A stretch of DNA of 64,000 nt from Chitinophaga filiformis (GTDB taxonomy: Bacteria > Bacteroidota > Bacteroidia > Chitinophagales > Chitinophagaceae). This document shows, in pieces, positions 46,108 through 55,622 of the stretch. A program made the position numbers and the translations under genes. Position 1 is the stretch's first letter. Every line of letters starts with the position of its first letter. The stretch lies in assembly GCF_021646545.1 (NCBI RefSeq), contig NZ_JAKIRP010000002.1, positions 744,001-808,000 of the forward strand, written 5' to 3'. The notes below the pieces were generated by a model. That model ran no database searches and had not been told where the DNA came from. It was given only the letters and a program-made list of their open reading frames with translations.

Positions 46108-49100
46108 CTACCTCACTATCGTCACCGTACCGCTCAGTATAAACTTTTGTCCTTCCTCACACATCGTCTCGATCGCATATACATAGGTCCCTATCGGCGC
46201 TATCCGGCCCTTCCATGTTCCATTCCAGCCTGCAGTAGCAGTATTGATCTGGAAACGCATTCTTTCATACACCAGGGTGCCCCATCTGTCATATACGCGC
46301 ATTGATATGACTTCTTTTACGCCATATCCTTTCGGATAGAACCATTCATTCTGCCCGTCTCCGTTTGGCGAAAAGGCTGTTGGGAGGAATATAGCATCCT
46401 TGTTGCAGCCTATCTTCAGGTGAAACTCGTCAGTGGCTTTACATCCGTAATTATTCTCTACTTCCACTTTATATGTGGTAGAAAGGTTAGGCAGCGCTTC
46501 CGGCGTCTGACAGGTGGTACAATTCAGGGCCTCTGGCGGACTCCAGGTCCATTTCACAATATCGGGACTACCCTGTGTACGGAGGGTGATGAGCTTTCCT
46601 GCCGTAACTGTCCGGTCAGGCCCGGCGTCAATCGTTGGAGCTGGATTTACCGTTAACACCAGCGAGGTGTCATGTGTAAAGCAGCCTTCATCATCGTAAC
46701 CAGTTACCTGGTAAGTGTAAGTGCCCGCTGCGCCGGTAGTGATATTAGGAGCAGGACTGTTAACATCATCCAGTCCCGGCCCTTCCCATACATAGCGGTC
46801 TGCGCCCGATACCCGTAAGGCCATTGTTTGGCCGGGGCATACTGCTGTATCTGGTGTGGCCTGTATCCTGAACGGTTGTGCTACCGTAATACTTACATCG
46901 CCTGTGTCGCGGCAGCCGTTGGCATCTGTCACCGCAACCTGGTAGGTCGTGCTGACAGTAGGCGTAGCAAGGGGAGATGATGTATTCGGATTGCTGAGGC
47001 CTTCGGCTGGCGACCATTGATAAGTGATACCACCGCTTGCACTCAGTGTAGTGCTGGCGCCCAGACATACAACATCAGCGCCGGCACTTGCGTTGGCTTC
47101 GGGTTTAGGTACTATATTGATACTGTGATATGCCGTGTCGATACAGCCATCCCTGCTGGTAGTGAGCAGCAGCACCTCTGCGGGGCCCGTCTTGCTGTAT
47201 GTCTGATCAGCAGGTTGCTTTACATCGGCGGAGTTGCCGTTGCCGAAGGTCCAGTTCCAGATCACATCGGTGGACTTCGTCACATTGCCGCTGAAGCTTA
47301 CCGGCGCATCCTGACAGGCTTGCGCAGGACCGCTGATAGTCGCTTCCGGTTTAGGATATACTGTAATCGTCTCACTCACCGTCTCTGTACAGCCGTAAGC
47401 TGTCGTAGTTGTAAGCGTGAAGGTATAGTCCTGTGTTTTATTCACGAAGAAACGCGGAGTGGCGGAAGTGTCATTTTCAGCCACAACACCTGCCTCATAA
47501 GTCCATCTATATTTCGCCGGTTTTTTCAGCTCGTCAATAGAGAAGCTGTTGAATGTCGGCGCAAAAGAAATCCAGCCTTCATCGCATACAAATTTCGGCG
47601 ATGCTGTCATCTCCACTTCCAGATTGTCTATCACGATCGGATCGGCGAGGAAGGCAGTTCCTTTACAACCTGCCTGATCGGATAGTATAAGCCGTGGTTT
47701 ATAGATGCCCGGATTTTTGAAGATATGTTTAGTGATGGAATCGCTCGTCTCTTCAACAATACCGTCTGTGAAGTCCCATGCGAAGTTAACTGCCGAGATA
47801 GCGGAGACTTTAAACTCGATCTCTTTTGTCATACAGCCGCCATTGGACGATGTGGTGATCGTGCCGGTAGGGCCCTTTACCTCTACTACCTGCTCATATG
47901 TGTCTTGATTGCCGTCTTCCCCTGTCACTTTCAGTTTCACTTTATACTTCCCGGCATACGTGTACGTATGAGAAGGGCTGCTGAGGGTGGAGAAGCTGCT
48001 GTCGCCAAAATCCCAATAGGAACTGGTGTGGTTGACGGAGGTATTGGTGAACCTGGCAATTACCGGCGGACATTCACTATTATTTACAAAGGATGTAGTA
48101 AAAGTAAAGCCGGCGCTGACGGTAGACACCTTGATCTCTTTTTGGGCAGTGTCTGAACACCCATTGTTATCTCTTACGGTCAGCGTTACCGTGTACACAC
48201 CCTTTCTGGGATAGGTCTTTGTCGGGCTCTTTTCCGCAGAGGTGGTATTGTCTCCGAAGTTCCAGTGATAGGTAGGTGTACCACCGGTTGTAGTTGTATA
48301 ATTATTGAATTGTACACTGCCGCCGGGTGGTATCAGTGACTTGCTCGGTGCGAAGTCTGCGTTAGGGCCATTCACCTGTACCCTCGGTCCGGAGGCGGTG
48401 TTGCTACAGCCGTTCTGGTCCGTAACGGTCAGCTTCGGATAGAAATAACCAGACTTGCTATACGTGTATCTGAAAGGAGGGGTAGTAAATACCTTCGGAT
48501 CGCTGCCATCGCCAAAATCCCATGACCAGGTCTTTATCGGCTTGCCTTTGGAAACATCTGTCTTGTCGGTAAACGTAAGCGCTGTACCGCGGCATTCGGG
48601 ACCAGGAACAAGGAACTTAGCCACCGGCCCATGTACGTTCACCACCACCTTATTGCTGGTATCAGGACAGCCCTGCAGGTTGTATGCTACGAAGCGGATG
48701 GTGTCAGCACCTGGTTGCAGGTTCGTGAAAGTCGCGTTCCGGTAATCGTCGGTGTCCACGCTGGCAGGAGTGCCGTCTGACGAGATCCACTTATAGGACC
48801 AGACATTCAGGCCATAGATATCTTTGTTAATAGCCGTCACCCTGGCTTTAACTGTATCGCTGCCACACAGCGTTGTTCTGTCTGTGGTGATGGTAATAGG
48901 AGAGGGCGCATATACCTTGACTTCCATAGAGTCGGAGGTGGTACATGTGCCATCTGTGACTGTCAGCTTCACTTTGTAGGTGCCGGTCCTGGCATACTTA
49001 TGCGTAATGGTGCTTGTTTTAGTAGTGTATGCGTCTGCCGTTCCATCGCCCCAGCTCCATTTCCAGCTGGTGATATTGCCGGTCGATCTGTCGTCAAAAC

Positions 49101-50997
49101 GCATCTCTGTTCTGTTATTACAGTCGACGGGCCGCATGCTGAAGCGCGGAAAAGGATTCACGGCGGTGATGTAGGCTATCTTCGTCACTCTTTCGCTGGC
49201 GCAGGTATAATTTGAAACAGACAGCGACACTGTATAGGTACCAGGGTTCTTATAACTATGTGTGGTGGCTTTTGTGCTGCCTGAACTACCTGTATTATCG
49301 CCAAAATCCCATGTCCATTTATTGCCCACATCTGTAGTTGCAATAAAATTTACTGTGTTGTTGCCACAGATCTGAGGTGCCTGCGGAGAGAAAAAGTCGG
49401 GCTTGGGTTGCTTATAAACGCGGATAGCATTATCTGCAGCGAGGCTTACAGTTCCTTTACAGCCATTTCTCGTTGTATAGTTAAGCGTCACCGTGTAGGT
49501 ACCGTCATTGTTGAATGTATGTGTTGGAATGGCGTCCGTCGATTTGGGGCTGCCATCGCCGAAGTCCCACTCATAAGTGATGATCGAATCGCCCGGAGTG
49601 ATGTAGCTGGTGAACCTGGTAGCTATCCCCTCGCAACCTGACGGTACGCTGGCGTTGATATCTACGCGCGGTTTAATCAGGTTGATGGTGTGTTCTGCTA
49701 TATCTGAGCAACCAGCAGCACTGGTGGCGGTGAGTCTGATGTTAAAAGTGCCGAAGCTGCCGTAGTTAACGGTGGGATTTTGTTCGGTGGATGATTGTCC
49801 ATTGCCAAAACCCCAGCTCCAGCTGGTGGCGCCCTGCGATTGATTGGTCAGGTTCACGGTAACGGGCGCCTGACAGATCGGTTTTATGTCAGCTACGAAT
49901 TCCGCAGTAGGAACAGGCATTACCGCGAGCTCTTTGGTCACTGTTTCCCGGCATTTGCCATAATAGGCCGTCATAGTAACTCTTACCGTACCGGTACCCG
50001 CCGGACGATAAACAGCATTAGCGCCGCTTGGAGTAAGGGTACCTTTATCAACACTCCAGTTAACACTATCAGCCTGTGGTGTATTAAGCGCTTTGAACGT
50101 TGCGGAACTGTTTTCACAGACATTGGCAGGCAACTCAAAATCTGATTTAAAAGCAGCTACTTTGATGTCTGCGGATGTGCTGGTAGCAGTACATCCTTTA
50201 TCACTGGTAACAGTAAGCTTTATCTTGTAGACGCCGTTACTGGTATAAGTATGCGCACCGGGCGTTGGTCCGGCAGCTGTACCGCCATCGCCAAAATCCC
50301 ATTGGTAGGAAAGATTGCCCGGGCCGGTGGTAGTGTTCTTAACGGTCACTGCACCGGGAACAGTACACAGCAAAGTATCAGACACGGTAAAACCGGCCTT
50401 TAGTGCTGCTGCTACTTCTACAATTTTACTGACCCGTTTGGATGCCGTACACCCGTTACTATTAGTAATAGTAAGGGTGACAGTGGGTGTTAATACATCT
50501 TTATATGTATGCACGGGATTGCTGGCCGAGCTGATAACGCCATCTCCAAAGTCCCAGCTGTAATCAGTGATAGTTCCATCTACGGGGTTTGACTGATCCT
50601 TGAACGTGACAGTCAGCGGCATACAGCCACTGGCAGGACTGGCGGTAAAATCCGGCTGCGGATTGGCCCATACGGTAACCGTCTTCGTTACAGCATTGGT
50701 GGCTCCTGCAGCATCTTTTACTGTCAGCGTTACTGAATAAGTGCCAGGAGAAGTGTAGGCCGCGCTGGGACTTTTCTCTATAGAGGTGAAGCCGTTGCCC
50801 AGGTCCCACTTCCAGGAGACAGGGTTACCGGTAGAGTTGTCGGTGAATTGTGTGATAAGACTTTCGCAGTCGCTCGTCTTACTTGGAGTGAAATCTGCCT
50901 TTAATTGTCCATAAGCAACACTACTTAACAGGAGTATGCTCCAGAATATAGCGCATGCGAAGGCATTGCCTAAAGTGGTTTTGGTTTTTAGGGGCAT
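46108..50997 (-). CDS. Giant PKD-repeat surface protein with T9SS type B sorting domain
   Basis: 1629 residues from the ATG at 50997 (MPLKTKTTLGNAFAC...). The longer frame from 51039 only adds a lead before the signal. After the signal peptide (cut near VAYGQ) at least twelve PKD repeats are visible by their core (WDFGDG, WKWDLGNG, WNFGDN, WSWGDG and similar), then a few Ig-like repeats (VCLGASTTLSASGGITYQWSP). The C-terminal about 90 residues (IFLPTAFSPNGDGQNEWF, MRVYDRWGTLVYE, IGTYVYAIE) are the gliding-motility-associated domain of the type B T9SS signal. It should be exported by type IX secretion and exposed on the surface, with a likely adhesion role. Confidence 0.9.
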   Translation of the reverse strand: MPLKTKTTLGNAFACAIFWSILLLSSVAYGQLKADFTPSKTSDCESLITQFTDNSTGNPVSWKWDLGNGFTSIEKSPSAAYTSPGTYSVTLTVKDAAGATNAVTKTVTVWANPQPDFTASPASGCMPLTVTFKDQSNPVDGTITDYSWDFGDGVISSASNPVHTYKDVLTPTVTLTITNSNGCTASKRVSKIVEVAAALKAGFTVSDTLLCTVPGAVTVKNTTTGPGNLSYQWDFGDGGTAAGPTPGAHTYTSNGVYKIKLTVTSDKGCTATSTSADIKVAAFKSDFELPANVCENSSATFKALNTPQADSVNWSVDKGTLTPSGANAVYRPAGTGTVRVTMTAYYGKCRETVTKELAVMPVPTAEFVADIKPICQAPVTVNLTNQSQGATSWSWGFGNGQSSTEQNPTVNYGSFGTFNIRLTATSAAGCSDIAEHTINLIKPRVDINASVPSGCEGIATRFTSYITPGDSIITYEWDFGDGSPKSTDAIPTHTFNNDGTYTVTLNYTTRNGCKGTVSLAADNAIRVYKQPKPDFFSPQAPQICGNNTVNFIATTDVGNKWTWDFGDNTGSSGSTKATTHSYKNPGTYTVSLSVSNYTCASERVTKIAYITAVNPFPRFSMRPVDCNNRTEMRFDDRSTGNITSWKWSWGDGTADAYTTKTSTITHKYARTGTYKVKLTVTDGTCTTSDSMEVKVYAPSPITITTDRTTLCGSDTVKARVTAINKDIYGLNVWSYKWISSDGTPASVDTDDYRNATFTNLQPGADTIRFVAYNLQGCPDTSNKVVVNVHGPVAKFLVPGPECRGTALTFTDKTDVSKGKPIKTWSWDFGDGSDPKVFTTPPFRYTYSKSGYFYPKLTVTDQNGCSNTASGPRVQVNGPNADFAPSKSLIPPGGSVQFNNYTTTTGGTPTYHWNFGDNTTSAEKSPTKTYPRKGVYTVTLTVRDNNGCSDTAQKEIKVSTVSAGFTFTTSFVNNSECPPVIARFTNTSVNHTSSYWDFGDSSFSTLSSPSHTYTYAGKYKVKLKVTGEDGNQDTYEQVVEVKGPTGTITTSSNGGCMTKEIEFKVSAISAVNFAWDFTDGIVEETSDSITKHIFKNPGIYKPRLILSDQAGCKGTAFLADPIVIDNLEVEMTASPKFVCDEGWISFAPTFNSFSIDELKKPAKYRWTYEAGVVAENDTSATPRFFVNKTQDYTFTLTTTTAYGCTETVSETITVYPKPEATISGPAQACQDAPVSFSGNVTKSTDVIWNWTFGNGNSADVKQPADQTYSKTGPAEVLLLTTSRDGCIDTAYHSINIVPKPEANASAGADVVCLGASTTLSASGGITYQWSPAEGLSNPNTSSPLATPTVSTTYQVAVTDANGCRDTGDVSITVAQPFRIQATPDTAVCPGQTMALRVSGADRYVWEGPGLDDVNSPAPNITTGAAGTYTYQVTGYDDEGCFTHDTSLVLTVNPAPTIDAGPDRTVTAGKLITLRTQGSPDIVKWTWSPPEALNCTTCQTPEALPNLSTTYKVEVENNYGCKATDEFHLKIGCNKDAIFLPTAFSPNGDGQNEWFYPKGYGVKEVISMRVYDRWGTLVYERMRFQINTATAGWNGTWKGRIAPIGTYVYAIETMCEEGQKFILSGTVTIVR

Positions 50998-51372
50998 AGT
51001 ATATGGTTCGGATATGAATTTAATCAAATTATACGGCAATGATTATACCATGCAAGTGTTACATTACTAAGGAGTTGAGAGCAGTAGTTTAACGGTTGAG
51101 CATGTTGTGAACGTTATCGGATTGATTCCGTGAATGCAAGAGATAACGTTTATTATCATATTGTTTTTTATTGTAGAGTCTTTATACAAAATTTTTTTTA
51201 ATTTCTCTCAAAAATGAGTGATATATTACCTCAGAGTCTGCCATTAGTCTGTACCGTAACGGCCCCAACGTTTTTTATGACTGGCAATTGGAATAGTTAA
51301 AATCTTCCGTTATTTACATGGATTTATCGGAAGTGCTACCAGTACCCAAACAAATTCAATAATACTAATCCC
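50998..51372. promoter_or_regulatory. Divergent gap between the PKD gene and the serine hydrolase
   Basis: The 375 bp are AT-rich with T-runs (about 51165-51210) and no recognisable ORF or hairpin. Promoters for both flanking genes should lie here, but I see no clear consensus. Confidence 0.3.
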
Positions 51373-52458
51373 ATGTATATGAAATCGCCCAAAGATGTTC
51401 TGCCCGTACTTCAGCGTGTAACTATTATTGTCATCCTGTTTTTCTTTTCTGCAAACCTTTATGCCCAAAAGGAGCCGATCGATACATTTATCGAAAATAC
51501 CATGGCGAGGCAACGTATCGTTGGCCTGGCGGTAGGCGTCATAAAAGATGGAAAAGTTATTAAAGTCAAAGGGTACGGGGTTTCAAATCTTGAACTTAAT
51601 ATTCCTGTTACAACTACGACCGTATTTAAACTGGGCTCTGTAAGCAAACACATGATCGCGGTGACCGTCATGAAATTAATACAGGAAGGTAAACTGAAAC
51701 TGGATGATCCGGTAACAAAGTTTTATCCGGATGCACCATCGCATTGGGCTAAAATCACTATCCGGCATTTGTTAAATCATACTTCGGGACTGATAAGAGA
51801 ATCACCTGCTTTCGATGCCATGGCGACGCAACCGGATTCTTTTATTATCAGAGCCGCCTATAAGGATAGCCTGGTGTTTCCGACCGGAACCAAATTTCAG
51901 TACTGCAATCTGGGGTATTTTATGCTGGCAGATATTATCAGGCAAATCGATGCACGGGATTTTGCTACGTACATGAAGAAAGAGATATTCGAAAAGAATG
52001 GCTTACTTGCAACACGCACCACGTCACTTACAGACATTGTTAATGGCCGGGCCGGGGGCTATACCCGCCTTGGTGGAGATACAATTGTCAACGCTTTGAA
52101 TTATGTTGCTTTACGGCCTAGTGGGGCGTTCCTGTCAACTATTGAGGATATGATGAAATGGGAGCTATTGATACAGCAGGGGAAGATTGTACCACAGGAT
52201 AAGTGGCAGGAGATGTGGCAGGATCTTTCAAAGATTAATCCTGCTGATACGAGCAGCTCCGCTGTTTATTATGGATATGGATGGTATGTTACCAACTATA
52301 AAAACAGGAAGGCCGTTTATCATGGTGGTGTGTTGCCAGGTTTCCGGGCGATGTATTACAGGTTTCCGGAAGAGCGTTCTGCCATTGTTGTGTTGACGAA
52401 TTCAGATCCGACTAATGCATTGGTGATAGCGCAGGGAGTGGCTGATCTTCTGTTGTAG
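51373..52458 (+). CDS. Class C beta-lactamase-like serine hydrolase
   Basis: 361 residues with a signal peptide (cut near LYAQKE, about 32). The catalytic SxxK is SVSK (Ser89, Lys92), the second motif is the YxN in FQYCNLGYF, and HGG appears in VYHGGVLPGF. These three motifs define the beta-lactamase/D-alanyl-D-alanine peptidase superfamily. Most such Bacteroidota proteins are esterases or peptidases of unknown substrate, so antibiotic resistance should not be assumed. It converges with a VF530 gene 6 bp away. Confidence 0.85.
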   Translation: MYMKSPKDVLPVLQRVTIIVILFFFSANLYAQKEPIDTFIENTMARQRIVGLAVGVIKDGKVIKVKGYGVSNLELNIPVTTTTVFKLGSVSKHMIAVTVMKLIQEGKLKLDDPVTKFYPDAPSHWAKITIRHLLNHTSGLIRESPAFDAMATQPDSFIIRAAYKDSLVFPTGTKFQYCNLGYFMLADIIRQIDARDFATYMKKEIFEKNGLLATRTTSLTDIVNGRAGGYTRLGGDTIVNALNYVALRPSGAFLSTIEDMMKWELLIQQGKIVPQDKWQEMWQDLSKINPADTSSSAVYYGYGWYVTNYKNRKAVYHGGVLPGFRAMYYRFPEERSAIVVLTNSDPTNALVIAQGVADLLL

Positions 52459-52464
52459 ATCCGT

Positions 52465-52701
52465 CTATTTCAACTTTCCTGTCCGCAGGGCCTCTTTATA
52501 GAACTCTTCTACTTTCGTTCTTGCCCAGGGTGTTTTGCGCAGGAATTTTAAGCTGGATTGTATGGATGGGTTGCTGATGAAGCAATTGATCCTGATCTGG
52601 TAGCCTAGCTCATCCCATCCGTAGCTATCTACGAGTTGCGTGATGATCTTTTCAAGTGTTACTCCGTGTAAGGGATCTTTGGATGTATTCCCTGTTGTCA
52701 T
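52465..52701 (-). CDS. VF530 family small DNA-binding protein
   Basis: About 78 residues from the ATG at 52701 ([13 protein letters not shown]; a start at 52722 is also possible). The family core [33 protein letters not shown], followed by [25 protein letters not shown], is well conserved. It matches VF530 (DUF2132), a small basic helical family known mainly from structure and thought to bind DNA. The precise role is not known. Confidence 0.9.
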   Translation of the reverse strand: MTTGNTSKDPLHGVTLEKIITQLVDSYGWDELGYQIRINCFISNPSIQSSLKFLRKTPWARTKVEEFYKEALRTGKLK

Positions 52702-52723
52702 ATGTTGCTGTTTGCAGGGCAAA

Positions 52724-53045
52724 GATACATTTTTAGGCTAAGTAGCTGCGGGGTTCAGTAGGGGATGTCAGTAGTGTCTGTCGGATCTTGCTGTTTGGAA
52801 GACCAAGATGCAGTTTACGCTAAGTAGCTCCGGTTCCAGTGTGGGATGTCGGTAGCGTTTGTCATGATGTTGATACATTTTTATGCTAAGTAGCTCCGGT
52901 TCCAGTATGGGATGTCGGTCGGCGCCTCTCTGGATGGCGATTAGGCTTTGTCAAGCGAATAGGATGTTGAATATCTATTGAATAGCACCTGTCGTGTCGC
53001 CGGAGAGCCGAAGGCCCGACATTCCCATCTGAAACCGGGTGCTAC
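52724..53045. repeat. Degenerate direct repeats with one inverted copy
   Basis: Three direct copies of a 34-base unit begin CTAAGTAGCT. The copies are at 52738-52772 (diverged), 52820-52853 and 52886-52919; the last two differ by one base. A left extension (GATACATTTTTA..GCTAAG) is shared by copies 1 (from 52724) and 3 (from 52872). A reverse-complement, weaker copy lies at 53015-53045 (core CCGACATTCCCAT). The region has no ORF and fills the gap between VF530 and the DNRLRE gene. It resembles a small cluster of REP-like or decayed repeats. Confidence 0.75.
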
Positions 53046-53066
53046 TTTCGCTCCCCCTATGACAGG

Positions 53067-53213
53067 TTATGCCTTCTGCTTATTATGGCCCTGAATGTTT
53101 CCTGCCCGTATGGATATTATGTCGGGCAAATGCCCCTCTATTGCATACTCTATGTAATTGATATCGGTGCTTACTACATCTACATATCCCAGTAACGCTT
53201 TTTGATTATTCAT
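53067..53213 (-). CDS. Doubtful small ORF downstream of the DNRLRE gene
   Basis: A frame of 48 residues starts at ATG 53213 (MNNQKALLGYVDVVSTDINY...). A longer version from 53315 would run through the terminator hairpin and overlap the DNRLRE gene, so it is not credible. I do not recognise a family. It may be a remnant or chance. Confidence 0.2.
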   Translation of the reverse strand: MNNQKALLGYVDVVSTDINYIEYAIEGHLPDIISIRAGNIQGHNKQKA

Positions 53214-53231
53214 GAAGGGCTTTTTAATGCC

Positions 53232-53264
53232 AAAACGGCCCCTTCTTTTAAAAGGGGCCGTTTT
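53232..53264 (-). terminator. Perfect inverted-repeat terminator after the DNRLRE gene
   Basis: AAAACGGCCCCTT pairs with AAGGGGCCGTTTT around a short T/A loop and is flanked by A4 and T4. It lies about 40 bp past the DNRLRE stop on the minus strand and looks bidirectional. Confidence 0.8.
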
Positions 53265-53304
53265 AGCTGTTACCAAGCAATGATTTTCTGATATATCGGG
53301 CAAA

Positions 53305-54012
53305 TTAAAAGACAATAGTCAGTCTTGGGCGTTTGCTGGCGTCAGGGTAATTGCTTGAACAGAATATCCTGGAGTTGTAATAATATTCACCCTGCAACTG
53401 TATCATAAAGCCAAAATTACCGGAGGTATACATGTCCTGTACCATTTGGGTCACATCGATGTTTACCAGATCCAGCACCGGAGAATCGGTATGCGGAATA
53501 AACACCTCACCCTGGCTCGTGGTAGCTGGCTGGTTAAACCAGTTCGTAGACGTCGGAATCCAGTTGTCAGTAACCCTTCTGATATAAAATGAATTGTCCC
53601 AACCAGCATTTGGAGTTACAAGGTTTCCATTGCCGGGAGTGGGACTGGAATAAAGCGTCAGGTATGCTGCTATCGGAGGTTCCTGTCCACCTCCTGATGG
53701 AATACCGCTAAACTTGAACATGCTTCTCATCGTAACAGGGAGGCCATTGATTGTCCATGCAATTGCATTCAACTCCTGCGTAGGATACAATGAATAGTCT
53801 GATCCGCTATAGTCGCCTAAACTCATTTCTACATTCGGGGATGCCATTATACGACCATCCGCCTGTAATACTACGGTACGGTGTTCTGTACCGGTGGTAT
53901 TAGTGAGATTCTCTTTTACAATAGGATCGTTTTCCTTTTTGCAGCTTGTTACAATCAGGCAGAGTACAAGGGCTGGTAACACCAGCATTCTTACAGAAAA
54001 ATAAGGTTTCAT
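53305..54012 (-). CDS. DNRLRE-domain lipoprotein
   Basis: 235 residues with a lipoprotein signal (CLIVTSCKKEND, Cys24). The DNRLRE-type beta-sandwich (about 50-235) is marked by RSMFKFSGIP, AAYLTLYSSP, NWFNQPATTSQGEV, VNIDVTQMVQDMYTSGNFGFMIQLQGEYYY and a closing RPRLTIVF. Such domains occur in surface proteins and are thought to have structural or binding roles. The ligand is unknown. It stands alone, with a terminator after it. Confidence 0.85.
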   Translation of the reverse strand: MKPYFSVRMLVLPALVLCLIVTSCKKENDPIVKENLTNTTGTEHRTVVLQADGRIMASPNVEMSLGDYSGSDYSLYPTQELNAIAWTINGLPVTMRSMFKFSGIPSGGGQEPPIAAYLTLYSSPTPGNGNLVTPNAGWDNSFYIRRVTDNWIPTSTNWFNQPATTSQGEVFIPHTDSPVLDLVNIDVTQMVQDMYTSGNFGFMIQLQGEYYYNSRIFCSSNYPDASKRPRLTIVF

Positions 54013-54306
54013 AATTTGTGTTTAATGAACGGTTAACATGAATTTAATTTCCCGGCAACATTGTGAATTGCTTGGTTAGGGTTCATTGCCGGGAAAATCG
54101 GTTGCAATATTAGCAAGTGCCGCTGCAACGGGAACGCAGAAACGAATAATTAATATGTACGGTTGAGGGATCCTTTGCGATGTTATTTTAGGATAGTTAG
54201 TATACACTTGCGTCAGGATGAATTAAATAGACGTCCAATTGAATTGGGCAAACTGTTTTATGAAGTACAACGTATGTTTATTAATATCAATACCAACAAG
54301 CGAGCT

Positions 54307-55173
54307 ATGGCTAAGATTTTTACCTTCATTTTAGTAGTATTTACCTATCAATATACCTTTTCACAAAGAATATTAACTTCCTGGAGTCAAAGAAATATCG
54401 AGAATTATACAAAAGAGATGTACGATGAGGCTCAGGGACTTACATCAACACAACTGCTGGAAAAAAACTTACGTGATATTTTTTGGAGCGAGGTTTTCCT
54501 GACAATGAATGCCTCAGTTAATCATCATTCAAGCGATTCAGCCTATCTGAAAGAATTGGCAAATCAAATAACAAATACCGAGGAAACGAGATTAAAGGGA
54601 ACAAGCAGATTGATCATCTGGGACAGGATAATCACAGGGGATATAACTTTCGAAGGAAAGGGCCTGGTGATTGACAACGATTTATTTAAAGTTGCAGGTA
54701 GGGCCAATCAGATACTCCAGAATCTGACACGCCAGAATTTTGGATTCGTGACGATTCATTCCACTGACAAAGAACTGCAAGAACTAAAAGCGAAATGGCT
54801 AAAGCATCTATCAAACGAAGCTGTTGAAGCCTACAAACCTATTGAATACAAAAACGCTAAAATGTCTGAAGTAAGCAGCCTAAATGCAGTTGAGGCGCTA
54901 ATTGTCTCCTTGCAGGAGAACGAAATTAAGTATGCTATCACCAAAAAATGTTTGGAAGACGTATATAAATTAGATCAGCTACCCGAGGATAAGGGTTCTC
55001 CTGCACATTTTTGTAACCCCGATCACTACACATTTGCTTACCTGGGCATATTATTCGGAGATGAAAAAGTCAATGGAGCGAAAGACGCGAATTGGTGGTT
55101 AAACTTCTGGAAGGAAAATGGCAGCAAGTTACGGTGGAATGAAAGAAAAGGAATTTACGAAGTAAAGAAGTAG
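54307..55173 (+). CDS. Secreted protein of unknown function
   Basis: 288 residues from the ATG at 54307. A longer frame from 54163 has an untypical lead, whereas MAKIFTFILVVFTYQYTFSQ is a clear signal peptide. The mature part is mostly helical and polar and I recognise no family. It has few cysteines, and a C-terminal stretch GAKDANWWLNFWKENGSKLRW. The base composition is more AT-rich than the sugar-use loci. The gene is monocistronic and its function is unknown. Confidence 0.6.
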   Translation: MAKIFTFILVVFTYQYTFSQRILTSWSQRNIENYTKEMYDEAQGLTSTQLLEKNLRDIFWSEVFLTMNASVNHHSSDSAYLKELANQITNTEETRLKGTSRLIIWDRIITGDITFEGKGLVIDNDLFKVAGRANQILQNLTRQNFGFVTIHSTDKELQELKAKWLKHLSNEAVEAYKPIEYKNAKMSEVSSLNAVEALIVSLQENEIKYAITKKCLEDVYKLDQLPEDKGSPAHFCNPDHYTFAYLGILFGDEKVNGAKDANWWLNFWKENGSKLRWNERKGIYEVKK

Positions 55174-55326
55174 TTCCTGTCATATCGTAATAGCATAACA
55201 AGGATAATGTTCACACAATGAGGCCATCTGAGCAAAGAAGGCCAACTCTCATCATTGGAAATGCCATGTTGAAATAAAACATTGCAAATCAAACGTTATC
55301 TGCGGATTTTATCTTATATTCACTAT

Positions 55327-55536
55327 ATGTCAAAATCCAAAGATGTTATTGTAACGCTTTCCAAAAAGCACCCCCAAACCGGTGAGCCCGCACAAGCCGG
55401 ACATTCCTTCGTTATTGGAACCTTAGGTAAAAAGACAGGCTGGTACGAAATTGAAACTGAACAACTGAATAAACACAAAAACGAAGATCTGCAACAGGAG
55501 CTTTTTAAACTGTTGCATCCGCAGACGCATCATTAA
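55327..55536 (+). CDS. Small basic protein of unknown function
   Basis: 69 residues from the ATG at 55327 (MSKSKDVIVTLSKKHPQTG). A longer frame from 55282 uses a TTG and adds an unlikely lead. The sequence is soluble, rich in Lys, His and Gln, and ends in HPQTHH. I recognise no family. It lies about 150 bp after the previous gene and is probably real because of its codon-like composition, but this is uncertain. Confidence 0.4.
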   Translation: MSKSKDVIVTLSKKHPQTGEPAQAGHSFVIGTLGKKTGWYEIETEQLNKHKNEDLQQELFKLLHPQTHH

Positions 55537-55622
55537 TTGATGCACATACCGTGCACTTATACTGATTTCACAATGCTTTCGTTGTGGACGGGGAGGTTGT
55601 TCTCTCATATCACTACCGCAGT

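Noticed and set aside
47017..47685. 222-residue plus-strand ORF
   Set aside because: It is antisense to the PKD-repeat gene, is cysteine-rich and irregular, and has no recognisable domain.
51373..52458. Antibiotic-resistance beta-lactamase
   Set aside because: The motifs define only the broad serine hydrolase superfamily, and most Bacteroidota members are not resistance enzymes.
52724..53045. CRISPR array
   Set aside because: Only three diverged direct copies plus an inverted one, unequal spacing and no cas genes, so it is not a CRISPR array.
53214..53315. N-terminal extension of the small ORF after the DNRLRE gene
   Set aside because: It would encode the arms of the terminator hairpin and overlap the DNRLRE gene, so it is not credible as protein.
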